Shown piece by piece: positions 1-6,036 of a stretch of DNA of 6,507 bases. The DNA is from Spirochaetaceae bacterium. GTDB lineage: Bacteria > Spirochaetota > Spirochaetia > Treponematales > Breznakiellaceae. The notes under the pieces are model-generated. The model saw only the letters and a list, made by a program, of their open reading frames with translations. It had not been told where the DNA came from and did no database searches. The translations under genes and the position numbers were made by a program. The stretch covers positions 1 to 6,507 of the forward strand of contig JAIRSB010000101.1 in assembly GCA_031255655.1 (NCBI GenBank), given 5' to 3'. How positions within the stretch are numbered: position 1 is the stretch's first letter; each line of letters starts with the position of its first letter.

Positions 1-1028
1 CTGCCGGGAAGCAGCCCGTATGGAATAAAAGGATTGTCAGATTCACGAACAGCATCGCCGCTGATTATACCCGCTATGTACCATTGCTCGTTTTTCTCAG
101 GCTTATCCGCCGGAATAAGATAAGGGACTTTCGTGCCCGCCGCCCCGCCGCCGCAGACGCGGCAGCCGTAACCCGCGTCCGCGCCTTCGCCCTCAACGTC
201 TTTCGTGTCCATGTATTTCAGCGGCAGCAAGGCCAAGTCGCGAAAAACGCGGTACAGACAGGCGCGCCACCATAAACGCCGGTAGAAAATCGTCAATATG
301 AGACCGGGCGGCAGCATCGGAAACAGCGGGGCGAAAATGGCGGTTATCGCCGATAAAACTATCGAGCGGTACGCGGGACGCGCGAAAAAAAGCTGCGCTA
401 TCCAAATGAGAGAAAAGACACCGCCTATTATCGCGTATGGGGTTACGCTGTTCCAGTATTCCGTACGGTACCTGCCGGCGCGCACCACGCCCGCGCCAAG
501 CGTGCGCTCGGAACATTCATAAAAGATGATTAGCAGCGGGTGTTTTTTCGATGAGATAAAAGTCTGCTGCCCATTCACCATCTTCAAAACGCCGCCTATA
601 AAGACCTTGGCACCGGCAGTAAGCGCGGAGATTTTATTCCAGCTTAAACGGCGCAGTTCCGCCACACTCACATCAAAATCGCTTGCCCCGCCATCTTCAT
701 TGGCGTTCAAACTGCGCTTTTTCTCAGTCAGCGGCATCATGTATGTCTTGGCATTTTTCAAAGAGACAGGCGCGGTCAGCCCTTCATTTTTTATCCACAG
801 CGTATTGTCTTCGGTAACAGATTCAAAATTGCCGATAAAGTGATACTCGCCGCCTGTGTTTTGCCGCAGTAAAGTGTAATTAAGCAGCGGCTTCCGGCAC
901 AAATAAGTGAAACGCTCGCGGAAGGCGTGCCAGTTATGACGGTTAAAAAAAGTTCCGGCAAGCGGGATGAGCGCGTACCAAAAAACGGCGACAAGTATTA
1001 TAGTTGCTAGTAATTCAAGGTTACTCAG
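1..1028 (-). CDS. Polytopic membrane protein with C-terminal CxxC motif, partial (3' end beyond the window)
   Basis: An uninterrupted minus-strand frame of 342 complete codons runs to the left edge, so the C-terminus is missing. I do not recognise a firm function. Residues 5-25 form a membrane segment. About 170 mostly polar residues follow, including LTAPVSLKNAKTY (84-96) and a beta-rich stretch around KVFIGGVLKM (141-150). Two more membrane segments lie near 196-216 and 222-247, then a basic cytoplasmic-looking stretch and a Cys pair, C289 and C292 (CRVC), that could be half of a zinc site. The order of one helix, a soluble domain, then helices and Cys resembles bacterial GIDE-like proteins, but that is a weak inference from architecture alone. 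No ATG, GTG or TTG occurs in frame between the upstream TAG and residue 43. Starting there would delete the first helix, so CTG at 1028-1026 is preferred. Short plus-strand frames across the region are shadows. Confidence 0.8.
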   Translation of the reverse strand, partial: MSNLELLATIILVAVFWYALIPLAGTFFNRHNWHAFRERFTYLCRKPLLNYTLLRQNTGGEYHFIGNFESVTEDNTLWIKNEGLTAPVSLKNAKTYMMPLTEKKRSLNANEDGGASDFDVSVAELRRLSWNKISALTAGAKVFIGGVLKMVNGQQTFISSKKHPLLIIFYECSERTLGAGVVRAGRYRTEYWNSVTPYAIIGGVFSLIWIAQLFFARPAYRSIVLSAITAIFAPLFPMLPPGLILTIFYRRLWWRACLYRVFRDLALLPLKYMDTKDVEGEGADAGYGCRVCGGGAAGTKVPYLIPADKPEKNEQWYIAGIISGDAVRESDNPFIPYGLLPG

Positions 1029-1041
1029 ATTATAATCTCCC
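1026..1041 (-). promoter_or_regulatory. Shine-Dalgarno GGGAG and probable CTG start codon of the minus-strand membrane protein
   Basis: Read on the minus strand, GGGAG (1041-1037) is followed by 8 bases and then CTG (1028-1026), which opens the long frame as M-S-N-L-E-L-L. An in-frame TAG lies immediately upstream, so the start must fall between it and the membrane helix; the only plausible initiator there is CTG. CTG initiation is rare but documented in bacteria. A sequencing error that hides a normal start cannot be excluded. Confidence 0.5.
1027..1038. promoter_or_regulatory. 12-bp perfect palindrome carrying TATAAT on both strands; candidate -10 for the MBL hydrolase gene
   Basis: AGATTATAATCT is its own reverse complement. 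The plus-strand TATAAT (1031-1036) matches the sigma70 -10 consensus exactly and ends 11 bases before the ATG at 1048. A transcript from it would have a leader of only about 3-6 bases, which fits the absence of a Shine-Dalgarno sequence before that ATG. No good -35 is present; TTGCTA at 1004-1009 is 21 bases away, which is too far. The mirrored minus-strand TATAAT would start transcription inside the minus-strand gene, downstream of the proposed CTG, so it probably does not serve that gene. The palindrome could instead be an operator, or chance in an AT-rich junction. Confidence 0.35.
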
Positions 1042-1047
1042 TATATT

Positions 1048-1710
1048 ATGCATGAAAAACATGAAAAAATAGTTGTAGGCGCGCTGGAAACTAATTGCTG
1101 GGTTGTCCCGCTCGACAGCGAACAGCCGGAAGCCGCCGTAATCGACCCCGGCGCGGACGCGGAACTGATTATCGATTGTTTGGAACGCCGCGGGCTCTAC
1201 CCAAAATACATTTTACTTACTCACGGACATTTTGACCATATCGCGGCGCTGCCCGCCCTGTACCGGCGTTATTCTGGCGGCGGACGGTCTCCCCAAATAG
1301 CCATCGGGAAAGACGACCTTATGTATGCCGGCGCGGATTCCTTCGACGCGCACCGCGCCAGCTTTGCCGCCGCCGGAAGCCCCTACTACATCGACCAACT
1401 GTGGGAGTCCATGCCGAACGCCGAAATTACTCTGGAGGATGGGGGAAGTATCGGGATTTTCACCGTGCTGCACCTGCCGGGGCATACCCAAGGTTCCGTA
1501 GGCTTTCTGGACAAAAAGGGGAAACGCCTTTATGCGGGGGACACCCTCTTTAGGGGAGGCGTCGGACGCACCGACCTGCCCGGCGGCGATTCCGGCGCAC
1601 TGCGCTCAAGCCTTGAGCGTCTTTTTAAGCTGGACGGCGACATTGATGTTTACCCCGGCCACGGGTCTGCCACAACGATAGCGCGTGAAGCCTCCGGTTT
1701 ATGGCTGTAG
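1048..1710 (+). CDS. Metallo-beta-lactamase-fold hydrolase, glyoxalase II / YcbL-like
   Basis: A 220-residue cytoplasmic metal-dependent hydrolase. The signature THGHFDH gives ligands H59, H61, D63 and H64. H146 (LPGHTQGS), D165 (YAGDTLF) and H205 (YPGHGS) complete the binuclear metal site. The NCWVVPL and VIDPGAD strands near the N-terminus (16-36) are typical of this branch. The protein stops right after the last His motif and lacks the C-terminal substrate domain of classical hydroxyacylglutathione hydrolase. It therefore resembles the short YcbL-type enzymes that hydrolyse thioesters; the real substrate cannot be read from sequence. The ATG at 1048 is the first start after an in-frame TAA at 1033-1035 and has no visible Shine-Dalgarno, suggesting a nearly leaderless message. 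The gene is divergent from the minus-strand membrane protein with only 19 bases between starts, and codirectional with aroA 115 bases downstream. Confidence 0.9.
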   Translation: MHEKHEKIVVGALETNCWVVPLDSEQPEAAVIDPGADAELIIDCLERRGLYPKYILLTHGHFDHIAALPALYRRYSGGGRSPQIAIGKDDLMYAGADSFDAHRASFAAAGSPYYIDQLWESMPNAEITLEDGGSIGIFTVLHLPGHTQGSVGFLDKKGKRLYAGDTLFRGGVGRTDLPGGDSGALRSSLERLFKLDGDIDVYPGHGSATTIAREASGLWL

Positions 1711-1712
1711 AG

Positions 1713-1739
1713 TTGAGCTTCCGGGAGCCAATTTATAGA
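1713..1739 (+). promoter_or_regulatory. Weak candidate promoter for aroA
   Basis: TTGAGC (1713-1718) and TATAGA (1734-1739) each match the sigma70 hexamers at 4 of 6 positions, but the spacer is only 15 bases. It lies directly after the hydrolase stop codon and just before the poly-G hairpin element, so transcription would begin at about 1746 and the G tract would fall in the leader. Readthrough from the hydrolase gene is equally possible. Confidence 0.2.
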
Positions 1740-1745
1740 GAAAAT

Positions 1746-1810
1746 GGATTGCTTCGCTCGGCAAAGGGGGGGGGGGGGGCTGCCGCCGCCTCCTTGCCGC
1801 CCGCAATGAC
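1746..1810. repeat. Imperfect hairpin element of the dispersed ATTGC...GCAAT type
   Basis: The ends are GGATTGC (1746-1752) and GCAATGAC (1803-1810), whose ATTGC/GCAAT cores are complementary. Inside them CGGCAAAGG (1759-1767) pairs with CCTTGCCG (1792-1799) with one bulge, and the G tract faces a C-rich arm (CTGCCGCCGCCTCC). The GGATTGCTTCGCTC...CGCAATGAC style is a familiar family of short palindromic intergenic repeats found in many unrelated bacterial genomes. This is pattern recognition; other copies cannot be checked in this window. The element fills most of the hydrolase-aroA gap and ends only five bases before the aroA Shine-Dalgarno, so it would form structure in the aroA leader if transcribed. 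Confidence 0.6.
1766..1779 (+). repeat. Homopolymer G14 tract in the aroA upstream region
   Basis: Fourteen consecutive G residues lie within the loop-proximal part of the hairpin element, 46 bases before the aroA ATG. Tracts of this length are prone to slipped-strand length change. In Treponema pallidum, poly-G tracts upstream of several tpr genes alter expression when their length changes. Here the tract is outside any reading frame, so an effect could only be transcriptional or on mRNA structure. Confidence 0.9.
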
Positions 1811-1825
1811 AGAAGAGGAAAATAG

Positions 1826-3133
1826 ATGAACCTAACCGTTACACCGCATCGCTTTGATAAAACAGTCCGTGTTCCCGCGTCAAAGTCGCATACCATAAGA
1901 CGGCTGCTTGTAGCCTCCTTCGCGGAAGGCGTCTCCGTGATAGACCGCCCGCTCGATTCGCTTGATACCCGCTCATGCCTCTCTGTCTGCCGCGCTTTGG
2001 GCGCGGAGATAACGGAAAAGGCGGACGAAACCGGAAGCCTCCGCTGGGAAACGCGCGGCATGGGCGGCGCGAAAGGGTTTTTCTCTCATCGTGGAACGCC
2101 GTGCGGCGTTCCGCTCGACGTGGGCAATTCGGGGACAAGCCTATTCCTTGCCATAGCCATGGCCTCACTCGGCACGGAAGCCGTCAGCTTCACGGGGGAC
2201 GAGCAGATTGCGCGGAGAAGCGCAGCGCCTCTTTTGAATGCGTTAAGAGGCTTAGGCGTCGAGGTGAGTTCGGGCAAGAACGGCTGCGTTCCGGTTACCG
2301 TGCGCGGGCCCTGGCGCGGCGGGAAGGTCAGCATGGAATGTCCCACAAGCCAGTATTTGTCCGCGTTGCTGCTTGCAGCCCCGCTTGCGGAAGCGGGCGT
2401 GGATACTGAGGTTGAAACGCCGTTGCTTAACGAAAAGCCATACATCGAAATGACGCTTTCTTACCTTGACGCGCAGGGCGTTCAGTACGAAAAGGACGCC
2501 GCCTTTTCGCGCTTTGCCGTGCGCGGCGGCGCGTCTTACAAGCCCGTAAGCGGGGCGGTCAGTTCTGACTTTTCGTCAGCGGCTTTCCCGGCCTGCGCCG
2601 CCGCGGTAAGCGGGGGGCAGGCGGTTCTGCAAGGGCTTGACCCCTCCGATTCGCAAGGCGACAAAGCCTTCTTCGATATGCTGCGCGAGATGGGCTGCCT
2701 TGTGGAGTGGGAAAAGGCAGCGGACGGCTCAATGCTCTTGACGGTGAAGGGGACGGGCCGTCTTCGCGGCGGACTGTTCGACCTTAACGCCACGCCCGAT
2801 ATGCTGCCCGCGGCGGCTGTCCTTGCCGCGTTCGCGGAGGGCGAAACTCGCTTGGTAAACGTGGCGCACGCCCGTATAAAAGAGACCGACCGCATAGCCG
2901 TCATGGCGGCAGAGTTGGGCAAGATGGGCGTAGACTGCGAGGAACTACCGGACGGTCTTGTAATCCGCGGCGGCGCCCGCCCGCGCGGCGCCGTTTTGGA
3001 CGGGCATGGAGACCACCGCATAGTAATGGCTCTTGCAGTCTGCGCGTTAGGCGCCGCCGCCCCCGTTACCATCACCGGAGCGGAAGCCGCCGATGTAACA
3101 TATCCCGGGTTTTCCCGTCTTTTATTCCCATAA
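1826..3133 (+). CDS. aroA: 3-phosphoshikimate 1-carboxyvinyltransferase (EPSP synthase)
   Basis: A full-length enzyme (435 residues; the family is about 430-450) that joins PEP to shikimate-3-phosphate in the cytoplasm, the sixth step of chorismate synthesis. Visible motifs: PASKSHTIR (17-25, with K20 and R25), LDVGNSGTS (97-105), R131 in the segment matching the E. coli RPM loop, PTSQYLSALL (173-182), SSDFSSA (246-252), the catalytic Asp region ending TPD (D325), RIKETDR (350-356, with E353 and R356) and GDHRIVMA (395-402, R398). Two positions differ from E. coli: the Arg after NAGT (R100) aligns with F107, and Lys411 aligns with V424; the latter is often not Lys in relatives. GAGG at 1815-1818, 7 bases before the ATG, supports the start. 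No terminator is visible before the cyclase gene 58 bases downstream, so cotranscription is possible. Confidence 0.97.
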   Translation: MNLTVTPHRFDKTVRVPASKSHTIRRLLVASFAEGVSVIDRPLDSLDTRSCLSVCRALGAEITEKADETGSLRWETRGMGGAKGFFSHRGTPCGVPLDVGNSGTSLFLAIAMASLGTEAVSFTGDEQIARRSAAPLLNALRGLGVEVSSGKNGCVPVTVRGPWRGGKVSMECPTSQYLSALLLAAPLAEAGVDTEVETPLLNEKPYIEMTLSYLDAQGVQYEKDAAFSRFAVRGGASYKPVSGAVSSDFSSAAFPACAAAVSGGQAVLQGLDPSDSQGDKAFFDMLREMGCLVEWEKAADGSMLLTVKGTGRLRGGLFDLNATPDMLPAAAVLAAFAEGETRLVNVAHARIKETDRIAVMAAELGKMGVDCEELPDGLVIRGGARPRGAVLDGHGDHRIVMALAVCALGAAAPVTITGAEAADVTYPGFSRLLFP

Positions 3134-3180
3134 GCTTGCCCCCCGCCTAGATTTTCCCGCCAGACTGGTTTAGCATGTTC

Positions 3181-3194
3181 AGAGGGGGTTATTG
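3181..3194 (+). promoter_or_regulatory. Shine-Dalgarno and TTG start codon of the cyclase-like gene
   Basis: The purine run AGAGGGGG (3181-3188) is correctly placed for initiation at TTG 3192-3194: AGAGG ends six bases before it. In frame upstream there is no start codon back to the TAG at 3171-3173, and the next in-frame ATG lies hundreds of bases downstream beyond the repeat array. The nearby ATG at 3175 is in another frame that closes after about 45 codons. Confidence 0.75.
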
Positions 3195-5912
3195 TCTCAA
3201 ATCATTGAGCGTATTCGGCAGGTGGCGAAAATCAGCAATTTACCAGTTTACGAAGGTCCTATCCCCATTGATGAGGTGCGAAGCACTCACAAAAGGATTC
3301 TTAAAAAAGTAGAAGAAATTCGCGGGCAGGCTTCCATTAAAAACGGCGAAACCCGCAGAACTGGCAAAACGCCAGTCAAAAAAACAGCGGCGGCGCACGG
3401 GAACACCTCTTCCACCTCCGGTCAACAACGCGAAAAACGTCCGGTTCGTAAAAAAAACTACGACATTTACAAGGAACCAATTGATATTTGGGATGAATTT
3501 TTGTCGCGTCACGACGACGGACCGGACGGCACGCACATTGAAGATGCCGGCGAATCGGGCGAAATCGAAGATGCCGGTGAATCGGATGAAATCGAATATG
3601 CCGGTGAATCGGACGAAATCGAATATGCCGGCGAATCGGACGAAATCGAATATGCCGGCGAATCGGACGAAGTCGAATATGCCGGTGAATCGGATGAAGT
3701 CGAATATGCCGGTGAATCGGACGAAATCGAATATGCCGGTGAATCGGATGAAATCGAATATGCCGGTGAATCGGACGAAGTCGAATATGCCGGTGAATCG
3801 GACGAAATTGACGAACCGGACTTTTCGGAAGATCTGCTGCCGGTAGTTAAAAGCATCACCATAGAGCCGGACATGGCGACGCTTTCCGGCGCGGACACGA
3901 TTAAAACACCGGCAGAAACTGTCAGCCAGCCGCGGAAAAAAACAAGAGAAAAGGCGAAAAGGAATAGCGCCGTTACAGAGACGGATGGGGGCGGTGAAGA
4001 AGTTTTCAGCGATGAAGCCCCTGAGCCGGAAAAACCAACTGCTAAAGTCTCCCGAAAAGCTCGGATACCAATAGTTGTCAAACTGCTTACGCTGGTTATC
4101 GCGGTTCTTGTCGCGGCGTTCAGCATAATTACGACGCTTGTATCTATCTTGGTAAGCACCGACGTAAGATTGACCGCTGAGGACAACAATTTTAGCATAA
4201 ACCGCCGCATCGCCGACACACTTCAAACGGAACTGCATAGCATAGAATCCGCCATTACCATGTTGTTTTACAACTTTGAGACACCGAAAACCGCCGATTA
4301 TTCGAATAACGCGGAAAACAGCAGAGACTCTATAGCGCGTTTCTTTTTTGAACAAAATCCACGGATCGCGGCGATAGTGTCGGACGGCAATTACTATATA
4401 AACGAGATATTCTTCAAAGATAACGGCGGCGATGAAAACCTCCCGCGAGCGTGGGTGGCTGCGGAAGGCGATGAACTCAATGACGCCGCTCACGATACGC
4501 TGCTGGTACGTAACGCCTCGCCTTTTTGGAGAATGCCGGTGCTTGTAATGCGTGTACCGCTGCCAACTTCCTCGGCGGAGGTTTTTTTTGATGCTGAGGC
4601 ATTTAATGTGCTGTTGAGCGGCGACGGTGACAATATTTCATATTTATTAAACGAAAAAGGCGACGCTCTGCTGCACAGCGACATTGAAATGCTTTTCGCA
4701 GGCGCTAATTTACGGAGGATTTCGTTTGTAAAAAACATTCTTGATAACTCTGTTTCGGGCGTACAAAACGTGTACGTCGGCGAGGACGGTGAAGAATACT
4801 TTGCCGCCACGAGGCGTTTGAATGTCGGCTCGACTATACTGATTACGATAGTACAAAAAAAACTTATTTTTGACGGAGTAACGCGGACAACCATTCGTAC
4901 AATTGTATTTAGCGCGTTTATTCTAATAGCTGCCATCGTTTTTATAGTCTTATTTTCACGGACAATAAGCGGCCCGCTGCACTCTCTTACAAACGCCGCC
5001 GCCAAAATCGAAGAGGGCAATTATGATTTGCAGCTCAAAGTATCGGGCAATGACGAACTTGCCGTATTGACACAAAATTTCATCAGCATGGGACGCAGTC
5101 TTGAAAACTTTGAAAAGTTTACAAACAAGACAATAGTAAGACTGGCGAAAGGGGGCAAACTTTCCCGCGGCGGCACTAATCGAATAACAACCGTATGCTT
5201 CGCGATGATCCGTGATTTTAGCGAAATGGCGGACGGCCTTGACGCTATCTCGGTTGTCGATTTTGTAAATGATTATCTGCGCCTTATGGTTCCGTGCATA
5301 ACGGCAAACGGCGGCTGCGTTGATAAATTCCTTACGCAGGGCGGCATGGTAATAATGGCAATGTGGGGCGCGCCGGAAACATCCGGCAGCTCCAAAGAAG
5401 ACGCGCTTAACTGCGTACGCGCCGCGCTGTCGATGCGCGCCGCGCTGTGCTGCCTCAATCAAAGACGTTTACGCAGGCTGGGCAGTCATATACCGCTTAT
5501 AAAACTTGGCTGCGGCATAAACACGGGTAAAGTCATAGCCGGACAGATAGGCAGCGATGAACGCATGGAGTACACGATAATAGGCGACGCGGTGAACCTT
5601 GCCGCCCGTATGGAAGGACCGAATGATTTATTCGATACCGATATTTTGATCTCCGAAGAAACTTATAAATATGTAGGCGGCTATTTAATCACAAAAGAAA
5701 TGCGCAGCATAGAAGTAAAAGGTAAAGAAAAACCTTTGCGCGTTTTTGCCGTTGTAAACATGCGCAACCCCGGTATCGCGAAGTCCATGCTTGAGGACTT
5801 ACAAAAAATACCCGGAACAGACAGTGATATTTGCGCCGGATGCATAGGACCCAAAGGCCCGCGCACACTCGAAGAAGTCAGAATACGCTGGGGGGGGGGG
5901 GGAATGAAATAG
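3192..5912 (+). CDS. Membrane-bound class III adenylate/guanylate cyclase-like protein with acidic repeats, Cache-like sensor and HAMP
   Basis: This 906-residue protein starts with a Lys/Arg-rich cytoplasmic region (1-115), followed by ten acidic 9-residue repeats (116-205) and a basic linker. Membrane helices at about 298-321 and 570-588 flank an external sensor of about 250 residues that looks Cache-like (NISYLLNEKGDALLHSD, 481-497). A HAMP linker (about 589-640) leads to a class III cyclase domain starting near 662. K712, T795 (in MEYTIIGD), N802 and R806 match base-binding and transition-state residues, and T795 suggests subclass IIIb. The first metal Asp (usual FADIRGF) is M672 in FAMIRDF, and the second (usual KFIGD) falls in KFLTQGG, so catalysis is uncertain. 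The expected role is making cAMP from ATP in response to an external signal; it may instead be a pseudo-enzyme partner. The last codons include a G13 tract. Long overlapping frames on both strands are shadows. Confidence 0.9.
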   Translation: MSQIIERIRQVAKISNLPVYEGPIPIDEVRSTHKRILKKVEEIRGQASIKNGETRRTGKTPVKKTAAAHGNTSSTSGQQREKRPVRKKNYDIYKEPIDIWDEFLSRHDDGPDGTHIEDAGESGEIEDAGESDEIEYAGESDEIEYAGESDEIEYAGESDEVEYAGESDEVEYAGESDEIEYAGESDEIEYAGESDEVEYAGESDEIDEPDFSEDLLPVVKSITIEPDMATLSGADTIKTPAETVSQPRKKTREKAKRNSAVTETDGGGEEVFSDEAPEPEKPTAKVSRKARIPIVVKLLTLVIAVLVAAFSIITTLVSILVSTDVRLTAEDNNFSINRRIADTLQTELHSIESAITMLFYNFETPKTADYSNNAENSRDSIARFFFEQNPRIAAIVSDGNYYINEIFFKDNGGDENLPRAWVAAEGDELNDAAHDTLLVRNASPFWRMPVLVMRVPLPTSSAEVFFDAEAFNVLLSGDGDNISYLLNEKGDALLHSDIEMLFAGANLRRISFVKNILDNSVSGVQNVYVGEDGEEYFAATRRLNVGSTILITIVQKKLIFDGVTRTTIRTIVFSAFILIAAIVFIVLFSRTISGPLHSLTNAAAKIEEGNYDLQLKVSGNDELAVLTQNFISMGRSLENFEKFTNKTIVRLAKGGKLSRGGTNRITTVCFAMIRDFSEMADGLDAISVVDFVNDYLRLMVPCITANGGCVDKFLTQGGMVIMAMWGAPETSGSSKEDALNCVRAALSMRAALCCLNQRRLRRLGSHIPLIKLGCGINTGKVIAGQIGSDERMEYTIIGDAVNLAARMEGPNDLFDTDILISEETYKYVGGYLITKEMRSIEVKGKEKPLRVFAVVNMRNPGIAKSMLEDLQKIPGTDSDICAGCIGPKGPRTLEEVRIRWGGGGMK
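3537..3806 (+). repeat. 27-bp tandem repeat, ten units, encoding acidic 9-mers (I/V)E(D/Y)AGESDE
   Basis: Ten in-frame units of exactly 27 bp encode residues 116-205 of the cyclase-like protein. The first two units read IEDAGESGE and IEDAGESDE; the other eight read IEYAGESDE or VEYAGESDE. A partial unit (IDE) follows. Differences between units are few: GGT/GGC, GAT/GAC, ATC/GTC and one GAT-to-TAT change. This points to recent expansion and partial homogenisation. Because the unit is a multiple of three and lacks stops in several frames, spurious long frames appear on both strands. Confidence 0.97.
5890..5902 (+). repeat. Homopolymer G13 tract in the last codons of the cyclase-like gene
   Basis: Thirteen consecutive G residues encode part of the C-terminal tail RWGGGGMK. 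One added G would make the tail WGGGG-NEIVDY before a TAA; one lost G would make WGGGE and then TGA. Slippage would therefore alter only the last few residues, and would not truncate the catalytic domain. Confidence 0.95.
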
Positions 5913-5964
5913 TAGATTACTAACCCCCGGCTTACGGATTATGAGGGCGGTATGGGGCGAAAAT

Positions 5965-5992
5965 TTGTAAATCGCCTGTGCGCGGACATAAC
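5965..5992 (+). promoter_or_regulatory. Candidate sigma70-type promoter for the LpoB/CsgG-like gene
   Basis: TTGTAA (5965-5970), a 16-base spacer, and CATAAC (5987-5992) each match the consensus hexamers at 4 of 6 positions. They lie in the 124-base gap between the cyclase stop and the next ATG. Nothing better is visible in this gap. Confidence 0.3.
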
Positions 5993-6036
5993 TTTAGCCC
6001 CTGCTAACAGGCGGCAGGACTTTTTATGGAGGAACT

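Noticed and set aside
84..843. Three short plus-strand frames (84-275, 298-522, 526-843)
   Set aside because: They lie opposite a continuous 342-codon minus-strand frame with membrane segments, and show no domain of their own.
1029..1034. Minus-strand TATAAT as promoter of the minus-strand membrane protein
   Set aside because: Transcription from it would begin near 1022, inside the coding region and after the proposed start codon, so it cannot supply the ribosome site.
3175..3315. ATG at 3175 as start for the cyclase-like gene
   Set aside because: It is in a different frame that ends after about 45 codons; the TTG at 3192 has the correct frame and a well-placed Shine-Dalgarno.
3537..3806. 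CRISPR-like appearance of regularly spaced repeats
   Set aside because: The units are contiguous with no unique spacers and encode an in-frame protein repeat.
3481..3846. Plus-strand frame with MPVNRTKSN repeats, and another minus-strand Ser/Pro-rich frame at 3509-4219
   Set aside because: Both are alternative-frame readings of the same 27-bp array, with no recognisable domain or ribosome site.
3240..4493. 417-codon minus-strand open frame opposite the cyclase-like gene, with a repeated VRFTGIFDF pattern
   Set aside because: It is the complement of the 27-bp array, whose length is a multiple of three and so stays open in several frames. The plus-strand frame has clear domains over the same bases; this one has none.
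6000..6025. Possible terminator: CCTGC (6000-6004) and GCAGG (6014-6018) followed shortly by TTTTT
   Set aside because: The stem is only five base pairs with a nine-base loop, and it sits directly before the ribosome site of the next gene. Too weak to call.
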